64,000 bases of DNA from Lumnitzera littorea (GCA_024138015.1 JAMXBB010000008.1:46669397-46733396), one strand, 5' to 3'; shown: positions 30,555 to 42,839, counted from the first letter of the stretch. Notes: generated from the letters alone by a model not told the origin. Numbers and translations are program-made.

Positions 30555-31886
30555 TGATGAGTGTATAAATGTACATATGTTATAGTTAATTTTATAAGGT
30601 TTTTATAAGATTTTCTAGGTGTTTGTATTGAATTCAGTACTTAATTCATTTATATTTTGATTTCAAGCTTCATTTGATTGATTTGAGGAGTTCGATGATT
30701 TTTTGGAATTTAGAGATGATTTGGATGAGTTTTGAAGTTTTGAAAGGATTGCACCCATAGATGATCATCATGGACAAAAATCACAGGCAAAAGAGCAAGA
30801 AATGAAGGAAAAATTAGTTTCCAGAGAGGACCATTGCCATGGTCTTTGGTATGTTTCTCCTACTTTAATTATTTCACAATTTTTTGATCATGGTCATGAT
30901 CCTTAAGTGTAAACATGTAATGCTTTGCGAATCTTCTTATCTTGGAAAGAATTGAAGCCCAAAAGTTACCCTACACATGTACTTCTATATAAAGGCTTAT
31001 AAATATAATATAGAGTAGAAGAGAGAATATAGAATAGATTGTAACTCACTCTTATTCCTTAGGTTTTGAGAACATCTTTCAAAGTAGTTTTACTTTCTCT
31101 TTAGAATTCATCATCGAAAGTGATAAGACCAATATTTAATCTTGAGTTAGGGTTTAGAACTCCTTCAAAGGTTGTATTCATTCCTTTTCGTTGCATTCTT
31201 GATTTGGATATTACTAAACCTATTAATTCTCTTATGCTTAATTGATATTGTTTATTGGATTGTTAGATTATCAACTGATGAATTATGTTTAATTCCCTAA
31301 TTATGAAAACAAGTATTTTTACTCTATTGGAATACATGTTAATTAAGATTGACTTGTGAGACATTTCTAAATTGTTCAGTATAAGCTGGATAATCTAGAT
31401 TAAAGAAGACATAGTGATATACTCTTTAATTCAATTAAGGTTTAAGAATTAGAGAGAATTACCTTAGTTTATTTCTTGTCTAGCGATAAAAATAATAAAC
31501 TAATTAATCTTAGGTATTTATTCACTTTGAGAGAAGGAATTCCACCTAAGCTTAATTGCTTTAAAACTAAACCTGATAAAGATGTTGTATACCTATTGAC
31601 TAATATTTCTAATTATCTAGTTACAATTGAATCAATTACAAATGTTGAATATCCCAATTAAATTGCTTTGTTAGATTAGTATTTAGAATTTAATTATTTT
31701 ATAAATCCTTGATTGACTTGCCTAAATTTAGATGAGGCTAATACTATAAAAAAACTAGACATCATTTCCTATGGGTTTGACCTAGTTCTAACCAGTTTTA
31801 TTACTACATCCGCAACCTAATACACTTACTAGTAAAAATATGCTATTGTTATTTATTATAAAATGTAGGGTTAGGTCAAGCGTACT
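30555..31886 (+). mobile_element. ATH-d 3' LTR
   Basis: The LTR begins TGATGAGTGTATAAATG after the polypurine tract and ends about 31886 in GGGTTAGGTCAAGCGTAC. Length is about 1.33 kb. A TATA-like TCTATATAAAGGC lies at 30987-30999. Two palindromes, GACCAT-tgcc-ATGGTC (30817 region) and GATCATG-gt-CATGATC (30887 region), lie upstream of it, the same relative place as the palindrome of the ATH-c LTR. Confidence 0.75.
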
Positions 31887-33000
31887 GATAACTAGGACTT
31901 ACCTTGAGCTTAGGAAGTAGGTCCTTTTCGTAGAGAAGAAAATAGAATGGAAGTGGTTTTCAAGCACAGCTATAAGTTGAACCCAGGATATGATTGGGTA
32001 AGGTTTGTAAGAGGACTCACACCATACATCTGACATTACTCATGAATTGTGGTAATGAGGGTATTAGCCACAAATTCCTTGCTAGAAACAAAACTAGATA
32101 AAAATAAATGGAAATTAGGGCACAAAAGGCAAGCAACAGAGGATACTCAATAAGATTCAATACAAGACGAATGTGTCTTCTACTTCTTAAAAGGGTTTTA
32201 AATACCTAAAAAATTAGGCTACTTACTATACAAGGAAAAAACTAAAAGGATACATCTAAAATAGAGCAAAATACAAGGAATATTCATGGGTACAAAAGGA
32301 ATTATGGGAAATGAAGCATTGGCTGGCAAATTCCTTCACATTCTACGTAAGACACACAGTGTACCTACATTAGGTAGGCACCTAACAAAAGGGACAAATT
32401 AGTACAAGTGGAGTTATTGGGTGTAAGGCTATTCTAAACTTCATCCCTTATGAAGGTCGATTATTGGAGATCTTAGCTCAGACCTTGTGATGGAAGGTAA
32501 ATTGGTGACCTCGGTTACAAACCTGAGGTGTCTAGATGTAGCTTGTAGCTTGGCCAAAGTTTCAAAAGCTTAGATGAAGGCATAACAGCTCAATATAAAG
32601 TAAGCTCAAAACCCTTAGGTATATGTTAGCTCTTCTTCGTCTAGCCATCCTCCAAGTGCTCAAGCAACTAGGTTCTAAAGTCCCTTTAGTCAACCTAAAG
32701 TTAGTGCACTTAAGGTTGGCATTCTCAATCCAGGGGATGGTACAGTCTTAAGAGAGGTAACACATTGGGTGAATAGGTCAGCATGGGTGACTAAGACTTC
32801 AATTTCCCATCAGCATATGCTATCTGAAATGTCTTCCAATATTATGTTGAGTAGTATACAATTCAAGAAGTTAGGGGAGAAGAAATCTAGGAAGGACAAT
32901 TCGCTTATTAGAACAGTACATATCAAATAATTGTGCAATGCAGAATAGACATGTTACGATTATAGGTAAATGAAGTACTCATAATCATGATTTTAATGGA
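31887..33000 (-). mobile_element. Possible LTR in minus orientation
   Basis: No reading frame is supported. On the minus strand there is a promoter-like GGTATTTAAAACCC near 32195-32210, and the general composition and a starting segment GGACTTACCTTGAGCTTAGG resemble the CHR-3 LTR. Ends and a target duplication could not be identified, so this is tentative. Confidence 0.3.
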
Positions 33001-34611
33001 ATTCCTAACCAATATTAACAAAAACCTACTATTATGTTAGCTTAGTAACTAATTTTTTCAAAAAATAAAACATAATAAAACACTAAGATGTAGAGATAAT
33101 TATAAACAAATTAATTTTCAATTAAATACCTCCACCAATAGTAACTTGATTTTGATGGTGTGGTTTAGTAAAAGTGGCACCTATACATTGTATGAAAAGT
33201 AAATACATAATGCTTCATTGTGATTTGAGGTTATGAAATTCATATAAAGAGTTATTATGATAGAGGGTAGGATTACTTGCTAGAGAGGCATATGTTCCCC
33301 ATAAACATGCAATATGCCTCATAGTAGATAGCAAAGTCCTCTTAAGGTGCTTGCATGTTCAGTTAAGATTTATCCACCAATAATATTATGAGTTGTTATA
33401 TGGGAGCAGCAACTATATGTGTTTGAATTAGTCTATAAAGCTAGAGTTGAATAAGAAAATAATATTCATATACTAATGTCTTCAGCAACATTTGTAGTAT
33501 TGTGGATTGATGAAATGTCAATACATCTTAATTGTGCCAAGTGTCAAACATCAATTAACCAAAAATCTTATAGAGGCTCTTACATGATCCGAGTTAGACT
33601 AAATATTGAAACGGTTTATTTGATTTCGTTGAGCATGTAAAGGATTGGTAAGAGTCGATTAAAGAGGGAAGATAGCCCATGAGGAGTTAAAGCAACTTCT
33701 CCTTTTACAATACACAGCTCAACAAATAGTAAGATGAGCTTGCCTTTGTTGTGCACAAAGTATCTATATGATCTAGCTCACTTTCCTCATTCAAACTTCA
33801 ATTTGTGTAGACCTTAAATGCTTAGATGGTCCTTGCATTTGACTCTTTAGATTAAGAAAATAAAATTTATAAGAGTATGTCAATTGTTATTTAATTTTAA
33901 TCAAACAACAATATTTACATCTTTCGTTCCCCATATGTTATTTTCCTTGCAATGTGAAAGACATTAAAAAAGAAAAACTTGCATGAAAAGAATGATATGG
34001 AAGTTAAATGACATCATTATTTTCCAAATATATCGATACAAGTAAATGTATATCAATTTCATAAACAATATATTCATACCTATGTGATTTGTAATTATAT
34101 GATAATTAGGGGTACCCTTAAAGTAATGTCATAAGAATTATATCTATAATTACTTTTGTATAGTTATGTAGATCCTACGGCTATGTAAATCTCTATAGGA
34201 ATTGGTTTTTTTTTTTTTTCTATGAAGTTTCTACCTTGTGGTGTTTAGTATTATGAACTATTATTAAATAGGGGAAAAAAAGTTGTTATGTTAGTGTTAA
34301 GTGTCTCGAATATGCTTGTTGTGGAAAACCATCTGTCTCATCTACTAATTGCCCTCTTCTTTCTAAGGTAGAAGTCGTTCCTTAGATGCTTAGTTTTGTT
34401 ATAATTATGTAATATATGTTCTTCCAAAATTAAAGTTCAAGTGTTGTCATTGATTTACTAATGAAGTTTTGAAATATATAAACTTAAATATACGTTATCA
34501 ATTATCATCATATACAAATGACCATAATCTTACTATTTATTTTATTATTTAGAAAAAAAAATAATGTTTAGTAACATTTAAAAATAAAAGGTGAAATTTT
34601 GAATGAATTTG
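33001..34611. other. AT-rich spacer, no gene recognised
   Basis: I see no coding frame longer than about 60 codons with a family resemblance, no LTR ends and no RNA gene. It may be very old repeat sequence. Confidence 0.4.
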
Positions 34612-34622
34612 ATAAATGATTT

Positions 34623-35550
34623 GGAAAAATTACACTAGTTACTAATGCTTAACAGAAAATTTAAATAAAAGATCAATATTTTAGTTTGTGATTAAAATAA
34701 AGGATCACTGTTATAATATCGTTAACTCTAGCCAATGCGGCCATTATCTACCACAGCGTGCTAATGTAGTGGTGACTCAACAAATAGGTGGCGATTACAA
34801 TATGATTAAGTAATAAATAAATACAAAAAATGGAAACAAAAATTAATGAAAAATAAAGAAAATTTCCAAAAAAATATTTTAAAAAATAATTTAATTAAAT
34901 AAATAATAAAATTAAATATAATATGTGTATAATATATATAATATATTTTATATTTAAAATACAATATCTATGTCATATGTATGTAATATAACATGTATAT
35001 TATATACATAATATATATTACATATAAGTACATAATATAATATAAAATGCATGCAATATAATATATATATTTAAATATAAAAAGTAAAAAAAAATAAAAC
35101 AAAAGAAAAAGAAAATTTGTCAAAAAAAAAAAAAGGAAACTCTAACCACCTTAAGGGGGTGACTAGTGCCAACATAGGAGGGTCATACAACCCCCTTCAA
35201 ATGGCCACCAACTTTCCCCAGTCTTAGGTGATCAGATCGGCTACCAAATAAATAGGTAGGTCATCTAACCCACTAAGTGATCATAGGTAATTGANAATTT
35301 TTCTTAATTTATTATTAATTTTATATATTTTTTCATTTTGTATTTATTTTTTATTTTAATTATATTAGAAGCACCACATGGACAACACTTGGCAAATTAG
35401 TGCCATGTCAACTAGAGTTAATAGTGTTATAATGACAATCCCCTATTTTAACTAGTGATTAGAACATTAATTTCTTATTTAAACTATTTAAAATGTTTAT
35501 ACTTTATTTGAATTTTCTCCCAAACATTGAAAATCTTGGTGTAATTTTCC
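34623..35550. mobile_element. Non-autonomous Mutator-like DNA transposon (928 bp)
   Basis: The ends GGAAAAATTACAC and GTGTAATTTTCC are inverted, and inverted similarity continues inward for over 100 bases (for example GGATCACTGTTATAATATCGTTAACTC against the complement of GAGTTAATAGTGTTATAATGACAATCCC). The element is flanked by an 11-base direct repeat ATAAATGATTT (34612-34622 and 35551-35561), which fits the 9-11 bp duplications of Mutator-like elements. The centre is a TA-rich low-complexity tract (about 34912-35090). No transposase is encoded. An N at 35295 falls inside it. Confidence 0.85.
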
Positions 35551-35561
35551 ATAAATGATTT

Positions 35562-36325
35562 GTTAACTCAATTATTGTGTAGAGCCTATCAGTATGGAAT
35601 CATCGAAGGCATTCAAAGCTATACAATTTTTATATCCTTTTTTTTTTTTTTTTTGGCCTCTCTTATGGCAAAATATATGTGATATGACGAAGAATATAAA
35701 TTTTCGTAAGAAAAGATGTAATATATTAGTATACAAAATCATCCAGAAGTAACTAACTCAAATGTTATACACAAAACAACGAAATTGCGATTTAGGTAGT
35801 TAAACAGCATGAATCTTATACATGTAGCAAAATTATACATATACTAACTAAAACATAGGCACTGAAACTTGATAAAATAAAAACACTCATGTCACCACTA
35901 AATCAAAATCTATTAAGTAAACAAATCACGAAATCAACAATTGGGCACTTTGTAAAATCTACAACTACATAATAATGCAAAATTAAAAGATTACCAAAAA
36001 AGAAAACCTAAAATTCTTCAACAATACTATTGATATCAAATTTTTTCCTTGTGAAAGAATACTTGCAAAACAAAGAAACAACTATAAAGGATATTGGAGA
36101 GTGCTTCAATATGGCCACTCCAATGCCTAAATCAGTCTTCTTATCATATGAGAATATAATTCAAGTTACGTGAAAATGAAATGGAAAAGAAGGTCCCCTT
36201 ACCTAGTGGTCTTATTCCATATTTATAGTGAACAAGAGGAGATTGTACCTAGACTAGGCCCTTGTAGTTAGGCTTAAGTCGTAGGCTAGTTAATATAAGC
36301 CTATAACCTATATATTAGAAAGGTA
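35562..36325 (-). mobile_element. Possible LTR fragment in minus orientation
   Basis: On the minus strand a TATA-like CACTATAAATATGG (36219-36232) is followed about 100 bases later by ACTGATTTAGGCATTGGAGTGGCC, which resembles a segment I recall from plant gypsy LTR leader regions. There is no coding frame. A T-run of 17 lies near 35640. Ends are not defined. Confidence 0.3.
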
Positions 36326-36701
36326 CTATCAACACTTGCTCTCCACTCTCTTCGATGACAGGTTTAGCAAAGAGAGTAAAAGTTCTATCAACACTTGCCC
36401 TCTACTCTCTTTGGTGATAGGTTTAGCAAAGAGAGTACCTAAGCAGGTCAATTTCGTAAGAACTCTAAAAAAGTCTACAATCAAGGGTCTAAAGAGACTA
36501 CATACTTCAAGGGCTTGAGGAGGCAAAGGTTGAGCGAGGTCGGAGCACTTAATAAGTATCAGTATGCCTTAAAAGGCTAGGGCTTAAAGAGGCCGGTTAA
36601 CCTCAACTCTGCTAATGATACAAGACATTAGGCTTATTTATTTGTCATCCATACAAGGTATCAAATTAAAGTATATAACCCATCGTCATTTAATGGCTTA
36701 G
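36326..36701. repeat. Two-copy 59-bp tandem repeat and short spacer
   Basis: CTATCAACACTTGCTCTCCA... at 36326 is repeated at 36385 with few changes, each copy ending in GGTTTAGCAAAGAGAGTA. The ACTCTCTT and AAGAGAGT blocks within a unit can pair. The rest up to 36701 shows no gene. Overlapping frames on both strands here (36329-36526) follow from the repeat. Confidence 0.7.
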
Positions 36702-37620
36702 CGATGGGAATCAAACAACTGGAGTTGTGACCTAAGCTTAAGCTCGAGGTTTTGAAAAACTAACAAAATGGATACTCTTGCTTCAGTTGTTTGATTCCCA
36801 TCACAACTCAACTAGCCTTGAAGTTAGCTCTACTTTACCAATACCGACCTAACTCACATTTAACCAATACCGACCACTAGCTCAAGCTCTACTCTACAAC
36901 CATCGTATGCCAACCGAACTTACATTCATCTAACTACTCAACTAGCCCTGAAGTTAACTTTACTCTACCAATACCAACCACTAGCTCGATAACACTTGTG
37001 CTAAGAGCCCCAAGGCATATCCAAGACAACATCTGCTCAAGAGGACCCCTAGGTCCACTCAGTCCCTCTGCTCAACAATCTCCAGTGTAACCATATAACT
37101 CGTCTATTTCTATTAGAAGCATCCCAATGCCCGAGCGCTACATATCTAGCCCCACGTAAAAGAATTCACTACATCAATCATTAATTTCATTGAAATTTCA
37201 TTTTTACCCCTTTACTATTCCTTGTACATTACCTGTGTTTTCCATTTTAGGTAAGATGTCCTAACTTTTTGGGTATAAATACCCTTTTGTAATATGTTGC
37301 CACAACATCATTCAATATTAAACATACTTCTTTTTTCGTAAACATTGCTCTCTATTTGCCTATTTACTTTACTCTTATCCTATCCCTTATGTAAGACTAG
37401 ATGGCAAGTACCCTCACTAAGTTAACTCATTCATAATATCAGGTTCATTCTGTGAGTCCTCAGTAGTTCCTTGATGCGTAATATCCATGGAACAAATCAA
37501 GCTTTGCTTGTTTATTTCTTTGTTCTCATGCATTTCCATCCTCGTTTTTGCAAGCTTTCTGCAAGCTTATACCTACCCTTATAACCAGCCTTATCAGTTC
37601 TTAACGTAGATCATATCATC
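36702..37620 (+). mobile_element. 5' LTR of chromovirus-like element CHR-2
   Basis: It aligns with the CHR-5 5' LTR (53465-54380): starts CGATGGGAATC against TGATAGGAATT, shared CTAAGCTT.AGCT.GA block, a TATA-like GGGTATAAATACCC at 37279-37292, and near-identical leader TGGCAAGTACCCTCAC and GTGAGTCCTC.GTAGTTCC. Length is about 0.92 kb in both. The first 20 bases recur inverted 80 bases downstream. Confidence 0.75.
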
Positions 37621-37621
37621 T

Positions 37622-37633
37622 TAGTATCAAAGT
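37622..37633 (+). other. Primer-binding site of CHR-2, initiator tRNA-Met type
   Basis: TAGTATCAAAGT differs from TGGTATCAGAGC, the complement of the plant initiator tRNA-Met 3' end, at three places, all G->A or C->T. It follows the LTR directly. Confidence 0.7.
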
Positions 37634-37907
37634 GGAGGTTCATTTGGGTAAGTTAATGTTCAATTGTGATTGTTATTGTGTAGTGTAAAGTACTATTGTC
37701 AAGTATGTTGTGAATACGAAAGGAATTTATTTAAATATTTTGGAGAGTATTTGATGTTTTGCTATTGCTGTTAGACCTTTGCTACCAAATACTCTAATTT
37801 TCCCTATTTTGAGCATACGAGAATAGAGTAAGTATCACCTAGGTTTATTGTTCTCTGAAGTAGTTATTGTTTTCACAATAAGTTTGAATTTTTGTGTGGT
37901 GAAGTGA
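37634..37907 (+). other. CHR-2 leader, left part, ending at the CHR-3 insertion
   Basis: It matches the CHR-5 leader at 54396-54660. AGTGA at 37903-37907 is the left copy of the CHR-3 target duplication. The leader resumes at 44965. Confidence 0.65.
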
Positions 37908-38735
37908 TGTGTTTAGGAGCTCAATAATTACTAAAGCTTACCATAAAGAGTAGTAATCGGATGGGTCCTTAGAGATATTGAAGAGAATGAGGATGGAAGG
38001 GTCAACAAACACAGTAGCATATATAAAGCTGCTCGAAGGATATGATGCACCAACGAATGTGACATGACTTAACACTTCGCTTGAAATGACTCACAAGCTA
38101 ATGTTAAGGTCCACTCACCACTAATCTCAAGATAAGATTGTAGAAAGTGTACACAAAGAGAGGTATCTCATAAGAACAAGAATATTCATTAAGTGTAAGG
38201 TATAAAATAATGATTACTGCTACAATAAAAGGACCATTTATAGCACGTCCTTTAAGGTAACAACACAAATAAGGAAAATTACAAGAAAGATAATAAAGAA
38301 AGAGATTCCTAATATGTACAAAAAAGGGGTAAATATAACAAATGACGAAAAGGAATGCAGTACAAATGTCAAAAAAGTAACTTGTCAATGGGTTCATATA
38401 AGGGAATCTTGCGGCACTATAGATTCTCAGAACGGGTATAGGTATTATTAGGGACTAATACCTAGAGTTACCAAGATGAATAAAGGACAATGTTGTTTAA
38501 TAGGCTAAATGAGTAGAGCTCGGCTTGTAGCGACCTCGATCGCGGCACTCGATAAGTCAACCTCGACACTTGAGTGGTTGGTGACTAGACAAGAGTTAGA
38601 GCAGAGCAGGGTGTGCTCGAGTTGGGACCTTAAGGAGTTCACCCATAACTTTTCCATGTACAAGAGTTCATCTTCAATAGGTTGATGTGAGAGTATTCTC
38701 CTTGTAAGAGATTATAGGCCTCGAAGATGGGTGTG
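37908..38735 (-). repeat. CHR-3 3' LTR
   Basis: It aligns with 44089-44964, sharing GATATGATGCACCAACGAA and TAATGTTAAGGTCCACTCAC. On the minus strand a TATA-like CTATAAATGGTCC lies near 38227-38239. Confidence 0.8.
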
Positions 38736-39099
38736 AGTAGGCAATACATTAGTTCCTTGGGGTTATTGAAGATTTGCCCTCAAATCTTGGTCTTCTTGTT
38801 CTTCTTCTTCAAGCACATATGGCATTAAGTTGGCAATGTTGAAAGTAGGAGATACTCCATATCCTTTAGATAACTCAGGCTCATAGGCAATGTCAATGAT
38901 ACACTAAAGGATCTTAAAAGCTCCATCCGACTTGAGAGATAACTTGTTTATCCTCTTCCCTGGAAATCGCTCCTTACTAAGGTAAATCAAAACAAGGTCT
39001 CTTGGGTTGTAAATGACTCGTCATCTTCCTTAGCTTCCCTATTCTCTCTACCAGGCTACAATCTTGGCTAGTTGCTCGGCAACCTTCTAATGTAGTTTT

Positions 39100-39995
39100 T
39101 GAAACTCCTTAGCACACTACAGGCTTAATTGACTTTCTCCTTGTAAGGTTGAGCTAATAACAATGTTTTAGGGTAAGTTCAGGTTAAGTCCATAGACAAC
39201 CTCAAAAGTGACCTTCCTATCAAGCTATGAGTAGAGCTGTTGTAGGCAAACTCAATAATAGGCAAGCATAGATCCCAATTATGTAGATTATTCCCAACAA
39301 TAGCTTAAAGGAGGTTGCCCACTATTCTATTCACAACTTCTGTCTAGCCATTTGTTTGTAGCTAGTAAAGATAACATGAGCTTAGTACCAAGCTTCTTTC
39401 ATAAGGTTCTCTAGAAGAAGCTTATGAACTTTAAATTACAATTAGACACAATACTCCTTGGTACTCCATACAGTAGGAAGATCTCCTACAAAAAGAGGTT
39501 AGCAACAAATAAAGCATCATTAGTTTTATGGTAAGGAATGAGTGGCTTACATTGCTGAATTGATCAACTACTACCCTAACAGAATCATGTCTTTGTGGTG
39601 TTCTAGGTAAGCCGAGCATGAAATTCATGCTCAGATCGATCCATGGTTATTCAAGTATGGCAAAGGTGTATACTCTCCATATGGCTCCTTCCGTCCCTTA
39701 ACTTATCTGCACACCTTGCAACACTCAAGAATTTTGTGCACATCCTTCATCATCCTAGGCCAATAGAAATGTCCTTTTAGTAACTCAACCATTCTCTTCT
39801 CACTAAAGTAGCTAGCTAAGCCTCCAGCATGGGCTTCTCAGACAAGTAATTCCCTAACAGACCTACTCGACACATAAATTGGTCTTATCTTCATTAGAAA
39901 TCCTTGGCTTAAATCAAACCCATCCATTATTCCTCCTATATTGCATTTGGCCACTAAGGGTTCAAAATATGAATCATACTCATATTGATCAATGT
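39100..39995 (-). pseudogene. pol: Integrase remnant of CHR-3
   Basis: Minus-strand frame 39431-39628 reads MNFMLGLPRTPQRHDSVRVVVDQFS, the start of the integrase core; relatives have MDF, so the first catalytic Asp has become Asn (codon 39623-39625). Upstream on the minus strand (39740-39870) is the zinc-binding part, with LLKGHFYWPRMMKDVHKILE. The rest is broken by stops and shifts. The protein would insert the DNA copy into the genome. Confidence 0.75.
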
Positions 39996-39999
39996 AGAG

Positions 40000-40675
40000 G
40001 GCTAAAAAATTGTTATATTAGTTATTGGGATAAACCCATTATTTATTTAAGCTTGATTCCTTGGGCCAGGTGACAAGGCCTAAGGAGTGGCCCAAGGAAT
40101 CTAGTCCATATTGAGACGATTCAAAGAGATTTGGCTTGGTAAGCCTGGAACATAGATCGTTGGATCGGCCCATCTACCTCTAACCTTTCTCAAGCAAGCT
40201 CATGCACTTATAAGGAAGGCTACTAGCTTTGGGCCCATTAGCTAGCTCATTCTAGATAATCATGAATCAAGCAAGGTCCATCTCATTCGTTGATCACCTA
40301 GATGATGAATGGATACCACCATGCCTAAGAGCCTATAAATACCCAGCATTTTCTCATCATTTGGGATTCTGAGAGATCAAAGAAATGGTGTTCTACTATA
40401 AAAACTTTGCTATCTAAGATCAAATCGCATTCAAGCAAAGAACTGATCTAATTTATTCAAGCTACAAGGTCAACGCCAAAGGTTCACTAGGGCCACCTTG
40501 TTTGTCACTTATACATCTGAGACACTAAGATTGCCTATTCCTCCTCCTTACCTTATTCTTACCCAATCATCCCCTTAGGTGACAGTTCACTTCATTTCTT
40601 TAAAGCTACGTGCAACGTGCTACTCATGCAACACGCACATGACCACTCCAATCAGACCCCCACATCTACAATCGA
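40000..40675 (+). mobile_element. Solo LTR-like insertion in CHR-3
   Basis: The block lies between integrase (EYDSYFEP near 39995) and the end of RNase H (VDTLSHRY...AKILRFGTI near 40680), where CHR-5 has only a few codons. It has a TATA box CCTATAAATACCC at 40334-40346, a TGTTATATTAGTTATTGGG-like start near 40012 and no coding frame. It resembles a solo LTR of a plant gypsy or copia element in plus orientation. Exact ends are not fixed. Confidence 0.55.
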
Positions 40676-40679
40676 TATG

Positions 40680-42181
40680 GTGCCAAACCTAAGTATCTTA
40701 GCCTACAAAGTGGTAATAAGAACATATCGATGAGAAAGTGTGTCAACCATGGTGTTGGTACCCCCTTTCTTATGTCAAATGACATAGCAGAAAATTTCTA
40801 AGTATTCAACCCACTTAACATGGCATTGAGAAAGTTTTTTATGTCCTCTAAGATGTTTGAGAGATTCATGGTTCATGTAGATAATGAATTCTCTTGGTAG
40901 TAAGTAGTGTTGCCTATTCTGAAGTGCTTAGACAAGGGCATAGAACTCCTTATCATGCACAAAGCAATTTAGTATGGCACCTCTGAGTTTCTCATTGATG
41001 TATGCAATTAGTCGATGCTTCTACATAAAAACAACTCAAATGCTAACTCTAAATGCATCACATTCTAATTTAAAAACTTTCTTGAATTCAACCAAGATGA
41101 GTACTGGGGTAAAAGTTAACCTGCACCCTATCTCATCAAAGCTTTTCTGACCTTTCTTAAACCATTTGAATTTAGAGTTTTTCCTAGCTAGCTCGGTCAA
41201 TAGGGCAATGACGAAACTAAAGTTCTAAATGAATCTTTGATAAAACAAAGCTAGATAATGAAAACTCCTTACTTTGGTAACGCTAGTCGTTGTTAGCCAT
41301 TCGAGAATAGCTTAAACTTTCTTATCATCAACTCTTATACCCCCTTTAAAAATAACATAACCGAGGAATACTACCTCACTCAGATAGAATACACGTTTCT
41401 TAAAGTTGCTAATTAAGTGATTGGCATAAAGGATATCGAAGACAAATCTCAAGTGCATGACATGAGAGATAAGGTTGATACTATATACTATAATATCATC
41501 AACCTAGACAATAACACACTTCCCGATCAATGTTCTCAAAACATGATTCATGAGTCACATAAAAGTGTTTGGCACATTTGTTAAACCAAACGACATCAAC
41601 ATCCATTTGAATAGACCATTTTTTGTTTTAAAAGAAATCTTCTATTCATTTCTAGGTCTCATTCTAATCTTATGGTAACCACTCTTTAGATCAATCTTCA
41701 AAAATCCCTATGCACTATGCAACTTATTAAGCATATCATCCAATCGTGGGATCGGGTATTGATACTTGACAGTGATTTTATTGATTGCTCGACTATCAAT
41801 ATACATCCTCCATAAGCCATCCTTCTTCAGCACTAGGATAGCCCACACAAAACAAAGGCTCATGCTCTTTTGAACATATTCGTAATCAATGAACTCATCA
41901 ACTTATTTCTTCAACTTGATAGCTTGCTTAAGGTTGAGCCTATAGGTATGTCAGTGAGGTAGTGTAACTTAAAGCTAAAGGTCAATACAATGCTCTATAC
42001 CTCTTACAAGTGGTAACCTTCTTGGCATCTCAACAGAAAACAAATCAGCATACTCTTGTAGTAAAGTCTGCACCACGACAAGTAAGGTTTTGGCTTCTCT
42101 CAACTCTAAGAGTTTCGTAACTAATAAGAGCATGCACTCTTCTGTCTTAACATTTTTCGAAAACTGGGCTCGGGAAATCAA
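40680..42181 (-). pseudogene. pol: RT and RNase H remnant of CHR-3
   Basis: On the minus strand the longest open piece is 42181-41975 (LLQEYADLFSVEMPRRLPLVRGIEHCIDL), the stretch before RT. Downstream are VLKKDGLWRMYIDSRAINKITVKY, YPIPRLDDML, KIDLKSGYHKIRM, a VDDIIVYS catalytic block near 41500 preceded by a stop, and FLGYVIFKGGIRVDD. RNase H follows, with ECDAFR, REFIIYMNHESL and GGTNTMVDTLS. Many stops replace Gln, Trp and Arg codons of relatives. Confidence 0.8.
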
Positions 42182-42259
42182 TAGGGACTTCCTCTATAGT
42201 GATCTAGAAATCTTCTATTGCGACTCCTAAACTTCTTTAGTGCTCATTAGTGTCAATAT

Positions 42260-42560
42260 AACCTTCTTCCCATCCTTTTAGAACATATAGGTATTCCTAT
42301 ATCTATCATGTAGCACTCTCAAATCAAATAGGCAAGGTCAACCAAGTAATATGTGTGAAGCACACATTGGTAAGATGTCGCATAGCTCCTCATCTTTATA
42401 TCTATCACCAATAGTAATCAGCACTTTATCTTACTCAACAACAAGTACACCTCCCTTGTCATTTAGCTAATGAATCTTGTAAGGCTTAAGGTAGGGGTAG
42501 GTCAGCAATTTTAGGGCCTTCAACACTTCTTAAGCTATTACATTGGTACAACTCTCTCTA
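42260..42560 (-). pseudogene. pol: Protease remnant of CHR-3
   Basis: The minus strand reads DRYKDEELCDILPMCASHILLG followed by TGA where relatives have Arg in LLGRPW, then HDRYRNTYMF and KKVILTLMS. This is the C-terminal half of a gypsy retropepsin. The active-site half is not readable. Confidence 0.6.
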
Positions 42561-42839
42561 TTGATGATCAAAAGGCATAGTTTTCCATTCACTCAGTAAT
42601 TTGTATGGAAGAGGTTCTCCCTTTGCTCATTCTCTTTAGACACAAAGGTGTTAAGAGATCTTCATATGACCATACAGTAATCCCCATTTAAGGTCGGGTC
42701 ACGGCATCAGAATCTTCTTGAAATTCACTCAATAGGTGATTAACATCCACCTCCTTCTTACCTTCACAGCACTTTCCACCTCAAATTGGGGTTTGTCTCC
42801 CTTGATGGTCATGACACTTCGGTTCGAGGACTAACTAGC

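Noticed and set aside
34912..35090. Centromeric or other satellite
   Set aside because: It is a TA-rich low-complexity core without a regular unit and belongs to the Mutator-like element.
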